This document shows positions 16,138-26,618 of a stretch of 64,000 nucleotides of DNA, in pieces. Where the stretch lies: the NCBI GenBank assembly GCA_029248185.1, contig JAQWJV010000016.1, positions 1 through 64,000 of the forward strand, given 5' to 3'. Both the position numbers and the translations under genes were made by a program. The notes beneath the pieces are model-generated. The model was not told where the DNA came from. It did no database searches and was given only the letters and a program-made list of their open reading frames with translations. The stretch is from Flavobacteriaceae bacterium (GTDB lineage: Bacteria > Bacteroidota > Bacteroidia > Flavobacteriales > Flavobacteriaceae). Each line of letters begins with the position of its first letter. The stretch's first letter is position 1.

Positions 16138-17597
16138 GGCATAAAGGCAGTTGGAAATTGTGTCAAATCTATATTCCACAATACAGGCAAGAGGAAATAT
16201 ACCATCATCGTAATTAATATGATGGAAAAAAAGTTGAGCACAACCCCTTTGGAAACCATATCGGGAATACTTAAATATCCCGACCCAAAAACAACTGCAT
16301 TTGGAGGCGTTGCAACAGGGAGCATAAAGGCACATGAAGCCGCAACAGCAGCACCTACCATCAGTCCGAAGGGATGGACCCCAACCTCTAGTGCTAAGGG
16401 CGCCAGTACGGGAAGTAACATGGCTGTAGTAGCTAAATTAGATGTAATCTCTGTTAAAAAATTTACAGCAATGACCAAGAAAAGAATAAGTAGAATCAAG
16501 GTAAGACCTCCAAAGCCAGTCATTAACTCTCCTAACCAAATAGCCAAACCACTTACTTCAAAGGCTTTGGCTAATGCCATTCCGCCTCCAAAAAGTATGA
16601 TAATACCCCAAGGTAAATTGATGGTGTCTTTCCATGAAATTATAGCTTCTTTTTTCTTTTTTGTAGGAAGGACAAAAAGCAACAATCCAAAAGTAATCGC
16701 AATGATGGTGTCGTCCAAGGCGGGGAAAATAGGTTGCAATATAAAAGAACGACTAATCCATGAAAAAGCTGCCAAAACAAAAACAAAAGCGACCCTACGC
16801 TCTTCATACGATATAGGACCTAATCCTTTTTTTAGCCGTTTAATTTCGTCGAGCCCGCCAGGAAATTCAGTTTGTTTGAATTTAAAAGCAAAACGCGTTA
16901 AATACATCCAACAAAAAACTAAAAGCGTTATTGAAATGGGAAAACCAAACAAAAACCATTGTAAAAAATCAATCTCAACGCCATAGGTCTCTGCAATAAC
17001 TCCCGCCAAAACTAAGTTGGGAGGTGTTCCTATTAAAGTGGCAATTCCACCAATGGAGGCACTATAAGCAATGGCTAGCATCAATGCCTTTCCAAAAATT
17101 TTATTTTCATCTTCTTCCGTAGCGGGATTGTCTTTCAATTGTTTAATTATGGCAATTCCAATAGGGAGCATCATTACTGCAGTTGCCGTATTGGAAATCC
17201 ACATGGATAAAAAGGCAGTACCAAGCATAAAACCTAAAATAATCTTTCGAACATCAGAACCAATAAAAGCAATAATATGAAGTGCTATTCTTTTGTGTAA
17301 ATTCCATTTTTCGATTCCTATGGCAATTAAGAACCCCCCTAGATAGAGAAAAACATATTTGTGTCCAAAAGCTGCTGTAGTTGTGGATAGTTCCATTCCT
17401 CCGGACAAGGGAAACAAAACGATAGGAAGCAGGGCTGTGGCTGCAATAGGAACTGCCTCCGTAATCCACCAAATAGCAGTCCAAAAAGTGGTCGCTAAAA
17501 CAGCTTGCCCTTGATTTGATAATCCCTCAAAAGAACCAAAATAAAAGATCAAAACGAATACAACGGGTCCAAAGACTAGGCCTATTTTTTTTTGCAT
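16134..17597 (-). CDS. SLC13/DASS family transporter
   Basis: MWISNTATAVMMLPIGIA; IGGIATLIGTPPNLVLAG; NFLTEITSNLATTAMLLPVL. Confidence 0.92.
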   Translation of the reverse strand: MQKKIGLVFGPVVFVLIFYFGSFEGLSNQGQAVLATTFWTAIWWITEAVPIAATALLPIVLFPLSGGMELSTTTAAFGHKYVFLYLGGFLIAIGIEKWNLHKRIALHIIAFIGSDVRKIILGFMLGTAFLSMWISNTATAVMMLPIGIAIIKQLKDNPATEEDENKIFGKALMLAIAYSASIGGIATLIGTPPNLVLAGVIAETYGVEIDFLQWFLFGFPISITLLVFCWMYLTRFAFKFKQTEFPGGLDEIKRLKKGLGPISYEERRVAFVFVLAAFSWISRSFILQPIFPALDDTIIAITFGLLLFVLPTKKKKEAIISWKDTINLPWGIIILFGGGMALAKAFEVSGLAIWLGELMTGFGGLTLILLILFLVIAVNFLTEITSNLATTAMLLPVLAPLALEVGVHPFGLMVGAAVAASCAFMLPVATPPNAVVFGSGYLSIPDMVSKGVVLNFFSIILITMMVYFLLPVLWNIDLTQFPTAFMP

Positions 17598-17603
17598 ATC
17601 TTT

Positions 17604-18047
17604 TTATTCAGAAGCTGAAGTATGATCGGAAATAATGAGCCATTGATCTTCGATTTTCACCCAAGTAAGTGTGAAAAATCCACTACTATCTGCGATCTCT
17701 CTGGTTAGATAAAATTTCCCTTGTAATTGAGCTACAGTTGGACTTAAGGAAATCAAATTTAGCACATCGAAGGTTAAAGAACCCATCAATAAACGAGAGG
17801 AGTAATTTTTTTTATAACGCTCTTTTGTGGCGTTCCATCCATAGATGGGACCCGAAGAACCCGAAAAAACCAATTGATCGGACTTTAAATACCCTTCCAT
17901 AAAGGCGTCAATATCTCCTTTATTCCAATCCTCTTGTTGTTTGAAAAGGGTTGAAACTATGGCAAGGGAATCTGAGGGTTGAACTTTTTGTTGAGCAATT
18001 AATTGAATTGAAAATATCAAACCCCATATGATCCAAAGTTTTTTCAT
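17604..18047 (-). CDS. NTF2-like/SnoaL-type secreted protein
   Basis: WNKGDIDAFMEGYLKSDQLVFSGSSGPIYGWNATKERYKKNY. Confidence 0.8.
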   Translation of the reverse strand: MKKLWIIWGLIFSIQLIAQQKVQPSDSLAIVSTLFKQQEDWNKGDIDAFMEGYLKSDQLVFSGSSGPIYGWNATKERYKKNYSSRLLMGSLTFDVLNLISLSPTVAQLQGKFYLTREIADSSGFFTLTWVKIEDQWLIISDHTSASE

Positions 18048-19643
18048 CTACTTTAAAGTTGGATATTTAATATTAAGCTGCTCTAAATAGGTGTCATATT
18101 TCGTTTCATCAAAATAAAACGTTTCAAGTTGTGGTCTGAATTGCTTCATGATAGCCTCGTTCAAATAAATCGGTGGAGGGTCTTTGGCTGTGATCATAGG
18201 TTTATATTCTGTGTCTTTACTTTGAACCTTTTCAAAATATTCCTTTGCACTGGAAAGAAGGTCTGGTTTTGTAAGAAAATCAATCACCGTTGTGGCTACT
18301 ACCTTAGCGCCAGCAGTAGCTCCTTTATGAGCTATGGGTGTAGCCATAGCAATCGCGTTAGACCAGTGATGTCCTTGAAGTCCAGGAATATTGGACGGGA
18401 AACGTAAAGTAACAGTAGGGATCGTCCAAGAAATATCTCCGATATCATCTGAACCTCCACTTTTTGGATTTTTCAAAGGCTTCCCTATACCCGATAGCTC
18501 GGTAGCTAAACCCTTTTCATTTTTGGAATTCACTTCTTTTTGTACGGCTTTTGCCAATTGTTGATCCGCTTCAGACCAAAGTGGAAGTCCAACTTTTTTA
18601 ATGTTCAAGTCCATGGTTTCAGCAATTACTTTGTTGAAATGTCTAGGCCATGCCGTACCAAGAACTTTTGAGCTTACTTTAGTATCGGTCATTAATGCCG
18701 CTCCTGCCGCAATGTTATTTCCATCATTATACATCTTCATAATTCCTTCATAGGTAATATCTCTAAAATAATACCAAATCGATGCTTTTGAAGGAACTAC
18801 ATTGGGTTGATCACCGGCGTCTGTAAAAATAGAATGGGATCGTTTTAATGGATGTAAATGTTCTCGTTTGTAATTCCATCCTACATTCATTAGCTCTGCG
18901 GCGTCTAGAGCACTTCGACCCCTCCAAGGAGAGCCCGCTGAATGCGCTGCTTCTCCATCAAAGGTGTATTCAACCGAAATCAAACCTGTTCCCGTTGCTT
19001 GTCCATAAGAAACTGACAGATTACTGCTCACATGAGTAAAAATACACATGTCAATTTTATCAAAATAACCGTCTCTAACATACCATGCTTTTGAAGCTAC
19101 TAACTCTTCAGCAATTCCAGGCCAAACGACCAAGGTTCCACCCATATCATTGGATTTCATTTGTTCCTGTAGCGTTAATGCAACGGTGATGATTACGGGA
19201 ATACCCGAATTATGTCCTTCGCCATGACCGGGGGCTCCCTCAACCATGGGTTTATGATAAGCCACTCCTGGATATTGAGAAGCTTTGGGTATACAATCTA
19301 CATCACTTCCCAGTGCAATAACAGGACCTTCGCCATGGCTCCAACGTGCCATCCAAGCTGTAGGAATTCCTGAAATACCTTTCTCAATTGTAAAACCGGC
19401 CTCCTCTAAAATACGCGTCAGATAGGCTGACGATTCATACTCTTGAAATCCCAATTCAGCAAAACTGAATACTTTATCAATCATGACTTGGGTGTTCTTA
19501 TGCCGGTCTTCTACCTTTTTTAATGTTTCGCTCTTTATTTTTTGTATTTGTCTTTTTGAAAATTTTTGCTGAGCCTGAAGTGTCAAGAGGGGCAAGAAAA
19601 GTAAAAAAACTAATTTTATGGAAACTGATTTAAATTTTGACAT
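18048..19643 (-). CDS. M20 family amidohydrolase (AbgB-like)
   Basis: ELGFQEYESSAYLTRILEEAGFTIEKGISGIPTAWMARW...GHGEGHNSG; GGSDDIGDISWTIPT. Confidence 0.92.
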   Translation of the reverse strand: MSKFKSVSIKLVFLLFLPLLTLQAQQKFSKRQIQKIKSETLKKVEDRHKNTQVMIDKVFSFAELGFQEYESSAYLTRILEEAGFTIEKGISGIPTAWMARWSHGEGPVIALGSDVDCIPKASQYPGVAYHKPMVEGAPGHGEGHNSGIPVIITVALTLQEQMKSNDMGGTLVVWPGIAEELVASKAWYVRDGYFDKIDMCIFTHVSSNLSVSYGQATGTGLISVEYTFDGEAAHSAGSPWRGRSALDAAELMNVGWNYKREHLHPLKRSHSIFTDAGDQPNVVPSKASIWYYFRDITYEGIMKMYNDGNNIAAGAALMTDTKVSSKVLGTAWPRHFNKVIAETMDLNIKKVGLPLWSEADQQLAKAVQKEVNSKNEKGLATELSGIGKPLKNPKSGGSDDIGDISWTIPTVTLRFPSNIPGLQGHHWSNAIAMATPIAHKGATAGAKVVATTVIDFLTKPDLLSSAKEYFEKVQSKDTEYKPMITAKDPPPIYLNEAIMKQFRPQLETFYFDETKYDTYLEQLNIKYPTLK

Positions 19644-19676
19644 AATACTTTTATTTTTAACTAAAATACAAATTAA

Positions 19677-20425
19677 TTGAATCCCTATTCTTTTATTATT
19701 AAATCTACTCTTTTAATCTTCCTCTTCGGTTTTTGTGGCTTAGTATTGAGTTGCTCAAAAAAAATAGACGCATTGTTTTTAATCGAAAAAAGTATTGCTG
19801 CACACGGTGGATTAGACGCATGGAATAATGTAGCCAAAATCGACTACCTAAAAACAACTGTATATTATTATCCCAACGGGGAAATTGAGCAGAAAAGCAC
19901 AAAAAAATAACGCATTCATTTAATCCTAAGAGCACTCAAATAGAATGGGAAGAATTTGGCATCCCCTACCAATCAATCACTAATAAAAATAGAATACAAT
20001 TATTCCAAGGAAAAGTAGAAGTTTTGGACTCACTTAAATTAGAACAAGCTCGTCAAGAAGCCGATGCTGCTTTGTATGTATTTTGGCAACCCTATAAATT
20101 ACTGGATTTAGGAGCAAAACATGAATATCAAGGGAAAATCAAACTCTTAGACAGCCTACCTTTACATGCGCTAAAAGTCACCTATCCAGAAGGCAATCCA
20201 AACGAAAGCTGGCATTACTTTTTCGATCCTAAGACATTCCAATTAAAAGCCACACAAGTAGATCAAGGAGGAAGAGTTAGTTTGATCATCAATCAAGCGG
20301 TAGAAATAAAAACGGGTTTGTCTTTAAATAAAATTCGCAACAGTTACTTTTTAGACTCTTTGGGGAAAATTAACTATTTGAGAGCATCCTATGATTACAA
20401 AATTCAAACCCTAATCAAGCATTAA
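19677..20425 (+). pseudogene. Split lipoprotein gene (-1 frameshift at A7; either decayed, a sequencing indel, or recoded)
   Basis: Frame 1 ends ...GEIEQKSTKK* at 19910; the -1 frame is open from the A7 run: ...ITHSFNPKSTQIEWEEFGIPYQSITNKNRIQLFQGKVEVLDSLKLEQ... to 20425. Confidence 0.75.
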
Positions 20426-22353
20426 AAAAAATAGCGCTTAAATGCCTCCATCGCAGCATATTCTGAGAATCCCATGGATTGATATTTTTGCGCTGTTGCT
20501 GCGTTTCTTTCTTCCGCTCTTACCCAAAATTCTCGATGATCATTTCCTTGAAACATAACCCCATCTTTTTGGGATTGATGATAGAATATCGCCTTACGTT
20601 TGCGTAAAACTTGATCTGGACTCATGGGAACGGCCATTTCAATTTCATGAATATCCCATTCATGCCAAGCGCCTCTGTACAACCAGACCCAACAATCCTT
20701 CATAAAAGACTGAGGTTTAAGTATTTCTATCGCTGAAAATACAATATCTAAACAGACCCGATGGGTTCCATGAGGATCGGCTAAATCCCCAGCAGCATAT
20801 ATTTGATGGGGCTTTATTTTTTCAATTATGGCGACAGTAAGGTCAATATCCTCTTGGGAAATAGGATTTTTAGCAATCATTCCTGTTTCATAAAAGGGAA
20901 GATTCATAAAATGAACCTGCTCATCGGGAATAGCAAAGTAACGTGTTGCTCCCAAAGACTCTCTTTTTCGGATACTCCCTTTTAAATCACAAATGGATCT
21001 TGGTGCGGGCTGATTGGGAGTTGTTTCTGAAAAGGCTTTATTTAATGTCTCAATGGCAGAATCTGATTTTGACTCAATAAAATCAGAGGCTACCTCTAGG
21101 TATTTGAGTGCATCCTGATCGGATACTGCTATATTTCCAGACGTTTGATAAACTACATGTACTTCATGTCCTTGGGACACCAAACGATCGAATGTTCCTC
21201 CCATTGAGATCACATCGTCGTCGGGGTGGGGACTAAAAATAATCACCCGTTTCGGATGTGGCTGCGCACGTTCCGGTCTATATTGATCATCTGCATTGGG
21301 TTTCCCTCCGGGCCACCCCGTTATGGAACGCTGCAAGCGATTGAACATTTCAATATTTAAATCATAAGCACTTCCGTGTAGTACTAATAAATCCGACATT
21401 CCGTGTTGATTGTAGTCTTCATCTGTCAATTTCAGAATGGACTTAGCGGTGGTCTCACATAGCCAAGCTATGGCTCTTGAACGATTCGCTTCGTTCCATT
21501 CACAAGTACTCACTAACCAAGGAGTTTTTATTCTCGTCAACTCTGCTGCCGCTTCCTCATCTAACACCAGCGTGGTATTTTTATGATGCTGTAAATAGGT
21601 TGTGGGAATCATGGCTGAAATATCACCCTCAATGGCTTTTTGAATGATTTCAGCTTTATAAGAGCCCCAAGCCATTAACAAAATTCTTTTCGCATTGAGA
21701 ATGGTTTGAATACCCATGGTAATTGCCTTCCTTGGAACGTTTTCAATCCCCTGAAAAGCAGGAGCAGCATCAAAACGAGTAAGATGATCTAAAGTAATGG
21801 TACGCGTTTGAGAATTTAAATGTGACCCTGGTTCATTGAAACCAATATGTCCTGTTCTACCGATACCTAAAATTTGTAAATCAATCCCCCCGACTTCCTT
21901 GATTTTTGCTTCATAAGCAATACAAGAGTTTCTAACTTCCTCAAGGGTGACTTCTCCATTGGGAATGTGAATATTCTCCGCCTGGATATCTACATGATCA
22001 AATAAATTTGAATGCATGAAATAATGATAACTCTGAACATCGTCTTTAGAAAGGGGGAAATATTCATCTAAGTTGAAGGTAATTACATTTTGAAAGCTTA
22101 AGCCTTCTTCTTTATGTAATCGAACCAGCTCTCTGTAAACACTTAAAGGACTTGATCCTGTGGCAAGACCTAAGACACACATTTTATTTTGATCCTTCTT
22201 TTGAAGTATTAACTCCGCTATTGTATGGGCTATTTGTAATGATCCTGTAGTAGAAGATTCAACAATTACATTATGTAATTTTTCATAACGTGTTTCCTCA
22301 AAACTACCGGGTGCTTTGTAAGCAAGAGAGGTTGTGCTTGATTTATTAATCAT
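20422..22353 (-). CDS. nagB: Glucosamine-6-phosphate deaminase fused to a PIG-L deacetylase domain
   Basis: LGLATGSSPLSVYRELV; NLDEYFPLSKDDVQSYHYFMHSNLF; C-terminal IIFSPHPDDDVISMGGTFDRL. Confidence 0.95.
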   Translation of the reverse strand: MINKSSTTSLAYKAPGSFEETRYEKLHNVIVESSTTGSLQIAHTIAELILQKKDQNKMCVLGLATGSSPLSVYRELVRLHKEEGLSFQNVITFNLDEYFPLSKDDVQSYHYFMHSNLFDHVDIQAENIHIPNGEVTLEEVRNSCIAYEAKIKEVGGIDLQILGIGRTGHIGFNEPGSHLNSQTRTITLDHLTRFDAAPAFQGIENVPRKAITMGIQTILNAKRILLMAWGSYKAEIIQKAIEGDISAMIPTTYLQHHKNTTLVLDEEAAAELTRIKTPWLVSTCEWNEANRSRAIAWLCETTAKSILKLTDEDYNQHGMSDLLVLHGSAYDLNIEMFNRLQRSITGWPGGKPNADDQYRPERAQPHPKRVIIFSPHPDDDVISMGGTFDRLVSQGHEVHVVYQTSGNIAVSDQDALKYLEVASDFIESKSDSAIETLNKAFSETTPNQPAPRSICDLKGSIRKRESLGATRYFAIPDEQVHFMNLPFYETGMIAKNPISQEDIDLTVAIIEKIKPHQIYAAGDLADPHGTHRVCLDIVFSAIEILKPQSFMKDCWVWLYRGAWHEWDIHEIEMAVPMSPDQVLRKRKAIFYHQSQKDGVMFQGNDHREFWVRAEERNAATAQKYQSMGFSEYAAMEAFKRYFF

Positions 22354-22467
22354 CCTAAAAATTTTGCGAATTACAAATTTAATGCTTCTTTTAAGATATT
22401 ACTTGTTAAAAAACAATTTCTTTCAATACCATTAAATAGTTCGTATATTTCTGCAAAATATAGTTAA

Positions 22468-22743
22468 GTGAAAAAAGTATCATCCCTCTTCTACTTAGTT
22501 TTAGTAATGGTAATTCCCAGCATCACTATTTTGTGTTTTGATTCCATCGAAACATCAGTTGAATTGGTCACTACAGAAAACGAAAATGAAACCGAAGAAA
22601 AAAAGTTAGATTCGAAAATATTCGAATCTCCTGATACTTTTATCATGTTAAACTTAGCCCTTTCTTCGACTTTGATAGGTAGTCTCAACAAAAACTATCA
22701 ATCAATTCATATAGCCGATTTCAATCCCCCACCCGAAGCCTAA
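22468..22743 (+). CDS. Small hypothetical protein, GTG start
   Basis: Signal/TM N-terminus MKKVSSLFYLVLVMVIPSI; 91 aa. Confidence 0.5.
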   Translation: MKKVSSLFYLVLVMVIPSITILCFDSIETSVELVTTENENETEEKKLDSKIFESPDTFIMLNLALSSTLIGSLNKNYQSIHIADFNPPPEA

Positions 22744-22801
22744 TTATTTTTTGAGCCCCTATTTTAAATTTAACCATCCTGTTTCAGGAACAATCTTACT
22801 T

Positions 22802-24643
22802 ATGAAAAATTTATTATTCAACATCAAAGGAGACCTTTTAGGAGGTTTAACTGCTGGTATCGTGGCACTTCCACTAGCATTAGCGTTTGGAGTCAGCTCA
22901 GGACTAGGTCCAAGTGCTGGACTTTATGGCGCTATATTTCTCAGTTTTTTTGCTGCTTTATTTGGCGGAACACCTACGCAAATTTCTGGTCCCACAGCAC
23001 CCATGACCGCAGTAAGCATGGTGGTCATTGCCGCAATTATTGCCGTCAACAATGGCTCACTTGAACAAGCCTTACCTTTTATTTTAGCTGTATTTTTATT
23101 GAGTGGCCTCTTTCAAATTCTTCTAGGTCTTTTTGGCTTTGGAAAATACATAAAGTACATCCCTTATCCTGTCGTTTCTGGTTTTATGACGGCTATTGGT
23201 GTCATAATTTTAATCACACAGTGTTTACCGATCTTAGGGTACGAAACAAAAAATGATCAAGAATACATTGAACAATTCAAACCTCTTGCAGAAGAAATAC
23301 TTCTTGAAAAAATTCTTCAGGATGAATCCAAAGAAGGGCTTTTAGTTTTAGAAAACTTTGAAGAAACCATAAAAAGAGCAGGAGAAGTAAATGAATCTAA
23401 AATATATGAAGAAGCCAAAAGTTTGGCGAAAAATAATGCTTCTGGAGTAATTGGAACCATCAAAACACTTCCAAGAGCCTTAGAGGGAATCAATTGGATT
23501 GAAGTGATACTCGCATTAAGTACTGTTTTTATCATTTATGGTTTTAAAAAAATAACCACAGCAATCCCAAGCACACTAGTTGCCTTGTTTATCGTTTCTG
23601 GAATTGCAGTAGGTTTCAATGTTGACTACCTTCCCATTCAACAAATTCCTGTAGGCTTTCCTAAACTTCAACTAGGCATTTTTTCTGAATTTAGTTTTCT
23701 ACAGCTCATCCCTTACATTGGTACAGCCATTACTTTGGCCTTATTAGGTGCTATTGATTCCTTACTTACCTCTGTGGTCGCAGACAACCTCACTAAAACT
23801 AGGCATCTTCCGAATAAGGAATTAATTGGTCAAGGAATTGGAAACTCTATAGGCTCTCTTTTTGGAGGAATTCCCGGAGCTGGAGCGACCATTAGAACCG
23901 TTGTAAATATTCAATCAGGAGGGAAAACTAAAGTTTCTGGAATGATTGCTTCATTAACACTTTTAATTATTCTTCTCGCATTAAGTCCGTTAGCTTCAAA
24001 AATTCCCGCTGCAGTATTAGCAGGGATTCTAGTTACTGTAGGAATTGGTGTCCTAGATTATAAGGGACTTAAAGCCTTAAATAAAATACCAAAAACAGAA
24101 ATCGTCGTAATGGTAGTTGTCCTCTTACTCTCTGTTTTTTGGAGCTTGGTTTATGCTGTCGGAATAGGACTCATATTGGCTGCTTTATTCTTCATGAAAA
24201 AAATGGGAGATATCTCTAAAGAAGATGCTAGAGTTTCTTCAGTCATTAAAGAAAAAGCATGGAAAGATGAAGGTAAATTAAGTGATACTTTTTTAGAAAA
24301 TGTGTTTATCAAACACCTTAATGGACCCTTGTTTTTTGGGTTTACCTCTGAATTTATTAGTGTTTCTAAACAAATCCCTGCAACAGCAAGTATCGTGATC
24401 ATACGAATGGATCGTGTGCCTTATGTCGATCAGTCTGGATTGTTTGCATTGGAAGATGTATTAATGGAACTAAGTCAAAGAAAGATAACCTGTTATATGG
24501 TAGGGGTAAAATCACAGCCAAAATACTTGATGAATAGCATACAAATTATTGATAAACTAATTCCTGAAGAACATCTTTTTGAAACTTTTAGAGAATGTAA
24601 AAACTGGGTGGTTTCACAACAAAAAGCGATTTCTAGCGATTAA
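22802..24643 (+). CDS. SulP family inorganic anion transporter with C-terminal STAS domain
   Basis: GDLLGGLTAGIVALPLALAFGVSSGLGPSAGLYGAI; STAS VPYVDQSGLFALEDVL. Confidence 0.93.
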   Translation: MKNLLFNIKGDLLGGLTAGIVALPLALAFGVSSGLGPSAGLYGAIFLSFFAALFGGTPTQISGPTAPMTAVSMVVIAAIIAVNNGSLEQALPFILAVFLLSGLFQILLGLFGFGKYIKYIPYPVVSGFMTAIGVIILITQCLPILGYETKNDQEYIEQFKPLAEEILLEKILQDESKEGLLVLENFEETIKRAGEVNESKIYEEAKSLAKNNASGVIGTIKTLPRALEGINWIEVILALSTVFIIYGFKKITTAIPSTLVALFIVSGIAVGFNVDYLPIQQIPVGFPKLQLGIFSEFSFLQLIPYIGTAITLALLGAIDSLLTSVVADNLTKTRHLPNKELIGQGIGNSIGSLFGGIPGAGATIRTVVNIQSGGKTKVSGMIASLTLLIILLALSPLASKIPAAVLAGILVTVGIGVLDYKGLKALNKIPKTEIVVMVVVLLLSVFWSLVYAVGIGLILAALFFMKKMGDISKEDARVSSVIKEKAWKDEGKLSDTFLENVFIKHLNGPLFFGFTSEFISVSKQIPATASIVIIRMDRVPYVDQSGLFALEDVLMELSQRKITCYMVGVKSQPKYLMNSIQIIDKLIPEEHLFETFRECKNWVVSQQKAISSD

Positions 24644-24670
24644 ATAAAAACATCCCAACTCTTGGATTTT

Positions 24671-25414
24671 TTATCTTTTTACTCTGATGTTTTTGTTTTC
24701 AATAAGAGAAATTTGTTCCAAATTTCCTTGTTGAAATAGCTGAGGTAAATTATCTAAGGATTCAAATTTTTGGATAGGTTTATAATTTTCATAGTCTTGA
24801 AAGAAAATTCCTTCAATTTTTCTTTTGTTAATTGCACGACGAAAACGAGTACCTCCCCCGTCAGTTAAATAATTATAAGCTAGAAAATCAATTTCATAGG
24901 TTGCTTGATTGATCCAGTAACGGTATTCATCTTGAAAATCTTTACCTCCTCCTTCTTCTTTAAAAATAACTTTAATGGTCCAATAAAAATTATCAGCTAT
25001 TTCAACAGATCGCACGAGCTTAGTAATCACAGCCTCGTCTTCAAGGGGCTTTGGAAGCTGAAAAAAATACATTACGGAGTTTAACGAATTAGAATAAACA
25101 TCCTGAATACTGTCAGAAAGTTGTGTGGAAAGACCATTCAAATATCGCTTTAAAGGTTCTTTTGAAGTCATAATATCTCTGACTTCTACTCCCTTTTGAG
25201 ATGTTAATCTGGAAAAGGAATAAAAAGAGGGTTTTCGTATTAATTCATAGTGATACGATCTAAAATCAAAATCGACGGTGAAATGAGCCGTATCAAATCC
25301 TGAATGTTGAATTGCTTTTTGAATAATCTCATCAGCTGTTTTTTCCTTGGGCTGTTGACAGGATACCAATAAAAAAAGTAAGAATGAGAAAACAAACTTC
25401 AAAAAAGAAATCAT
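24671..25414 (-). CDS. Lipoprotein, probable DUF6503-like
   Basis: Lipobox LLFLLVSC; RRAINKRKIEGIFFQDYENY. Confidence 0.7.
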   Translation of the reverse strand: MISFLKFVFSFLLFLLVSCQQPKEKTADEIIQKAIQHSGFDTAHFTVDFDFRSYHYELIRKPSFYSFSRLTSQKGVEVRDIMTSKEPLKRYLNGLSTQLSDSIQDVYSNSLNSVMYFFQLPKPLEDEAVITKLVRSVEIADNFYWTIKVIFKEEGGGKDFQDEYRYWINQATYEIDFLAYNYLTDGGGTRFRRAINKRKIEGIFFQDYENYKPIQKFESLDNLPQLFQQGNLEQISLIENKNIRVKR

Positions 25415-25497
25415 TGATACGTTTATTAATAAATCTGATAAAAAACGAAGATACGACTAAATTATATCCTTTACATTTGAGCAAAATATTAAAATCA

Positions 25498-26430
25498 ATG
25501 GAAACGTTAAAAACTCTAATTATTGGAAGTGGACCTGCTGGATATACCGCAGCAATATATGCAGCACGTGCTGACTTAAAACCGGTTCTATACACAGGAA
25601 TGGAACCCGGTGGGCAACTTACTACTACCACTGAAGTTGATAATTTTCCTGGCTATCCACAAGGAATAGATGGCCCAACAATGATGGTGCAATTACAAGA
25701 ACAAGCTGAGCGCTTTGGTACCGAAGTTCGTGTCGGTTTTATCAATAAAGTAACATTCGCTACCCAAAAAGGAGAAATGCATAAAGCTTTTACCGAAGAC
25801 GGTACAGAAATTCAAGCGCAATCCATTATTATCAGTACAGGAGCAACCGCTAAGTATTTGGGTCTTCCCAGTGAACAACGCCTTAGAGGCGGAGGGGTAT
25901 CTGCATGTGCCGTTTGTGACGGATTCTTTTACAAAGGACAAGAAGTTGCTATTGTAGGAGGTGGAGACACGGCTGCCGAAGAAGCAACCTATTTAGCTAA
26001 AATCTGTTCTAAAGTAACCATGTTAGTTCGTAAAGATGAAATGAGAGCTTCAAAAGCAATGCAACATCGCGTGACAAATACCCCCAATATTGATTTACGT
26101 TATAACACAGAGATTGATGAAGTTTTAGGTGAGCAAGTCGTTGAGGGCTTACGTATGAAAAACAACAAAACTGGCACCCTAGAGGAAATCCCAATTACGG
26201 GCTTATTTATTGCCATTGGTCATAAACCAAATACTGAAATATTTAAAGGTCAATTGGACATGGATGATGCAGGATATTTAATTACCAAAGGGAAAACTAC
26301 AGAAACTAATTTGCCAGGAGTCTTTGCATCTGGAGATGTTCAAGATAAAGAATATCGTCAAGCCGTTACTGCCGCTGGAACAGGGTGTATGGCAGCGCTT
26401 GATGCAGAACGCTATTTGCAATCGATTTAA
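25498..26430 (+). CDS. trxB: Thioredoxin-disulfide reductase
   Basis: LIIGSGPAGYTAAIYAARADLKP; CAVCDGFFYKG; ASGDVQDKEYRQAVTAAGTGCMAALDAE. Confidence 0.97.
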   Translation: METLKTLIIGSGPAGYTAAIYAARADLKPVLYTGMEPGGQLTTTTEVDNFPGYPQGIDGPTMMVQLQEQAERFGTEVRVGFINKVTFATQKGEMHKAFTEDGTEIQAQSIIISTGATAKYLGLPSEQRLRGGGVSACAVCDGFFYKGQEVAIVGGGDTAAEEATYLAKICSKVTMLVRKDEMRASKAMQHRVTNTPNIDLRYNTEIDEVLGEQVVEGLRMKNNKTGTLEEIPITGLFIAIGHKPNTEIFKGQLDMDDAGYLITKGKTTETNLPGVFASGDVQDKEYRQAVTAAGTGCMAALDAERYLQSI

Positions 26431-26437
26431 ATCAAAA

Positions 26438-26617
26438 TTACAAGGCTTCAATTAAAACAGAACCGTCTTCTCCTTTTTGATAACTTACTTCAATGGGATG
26501 ACAGCAAACTTCGCAATCCTCAACATATTCACTTTGATATAGGCTAGTTTCGAAAAGCATTGATATGGTTTCCCAGCAATAGGGACATTGAAAAAAATGT
26601 TCTCCCATAGAGCCCAT
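26438..26617 (-). CDS. CPXCG-motif cysteine-rich protein
   Basis: FFQCPYCWETIS...CEVCCHPIEVSY; start trimmed. Confidence 0.8.
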   Translation of the reverse strand: MGSMGEHFFQCPYCWETISMLFETSLYQSEYVEDCEVCCHPIEVSYQKGEDGSVLIEAL

Positions 26618-26618
26618 A

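Noticed and set aside
16219-16986. Plus-strand ORF of 255 aa
   Set aside because: Antisense shadow of the DASS transporter; Lys/Pro/Ser-rich sequence typical of a reversed membrane-protein frame.
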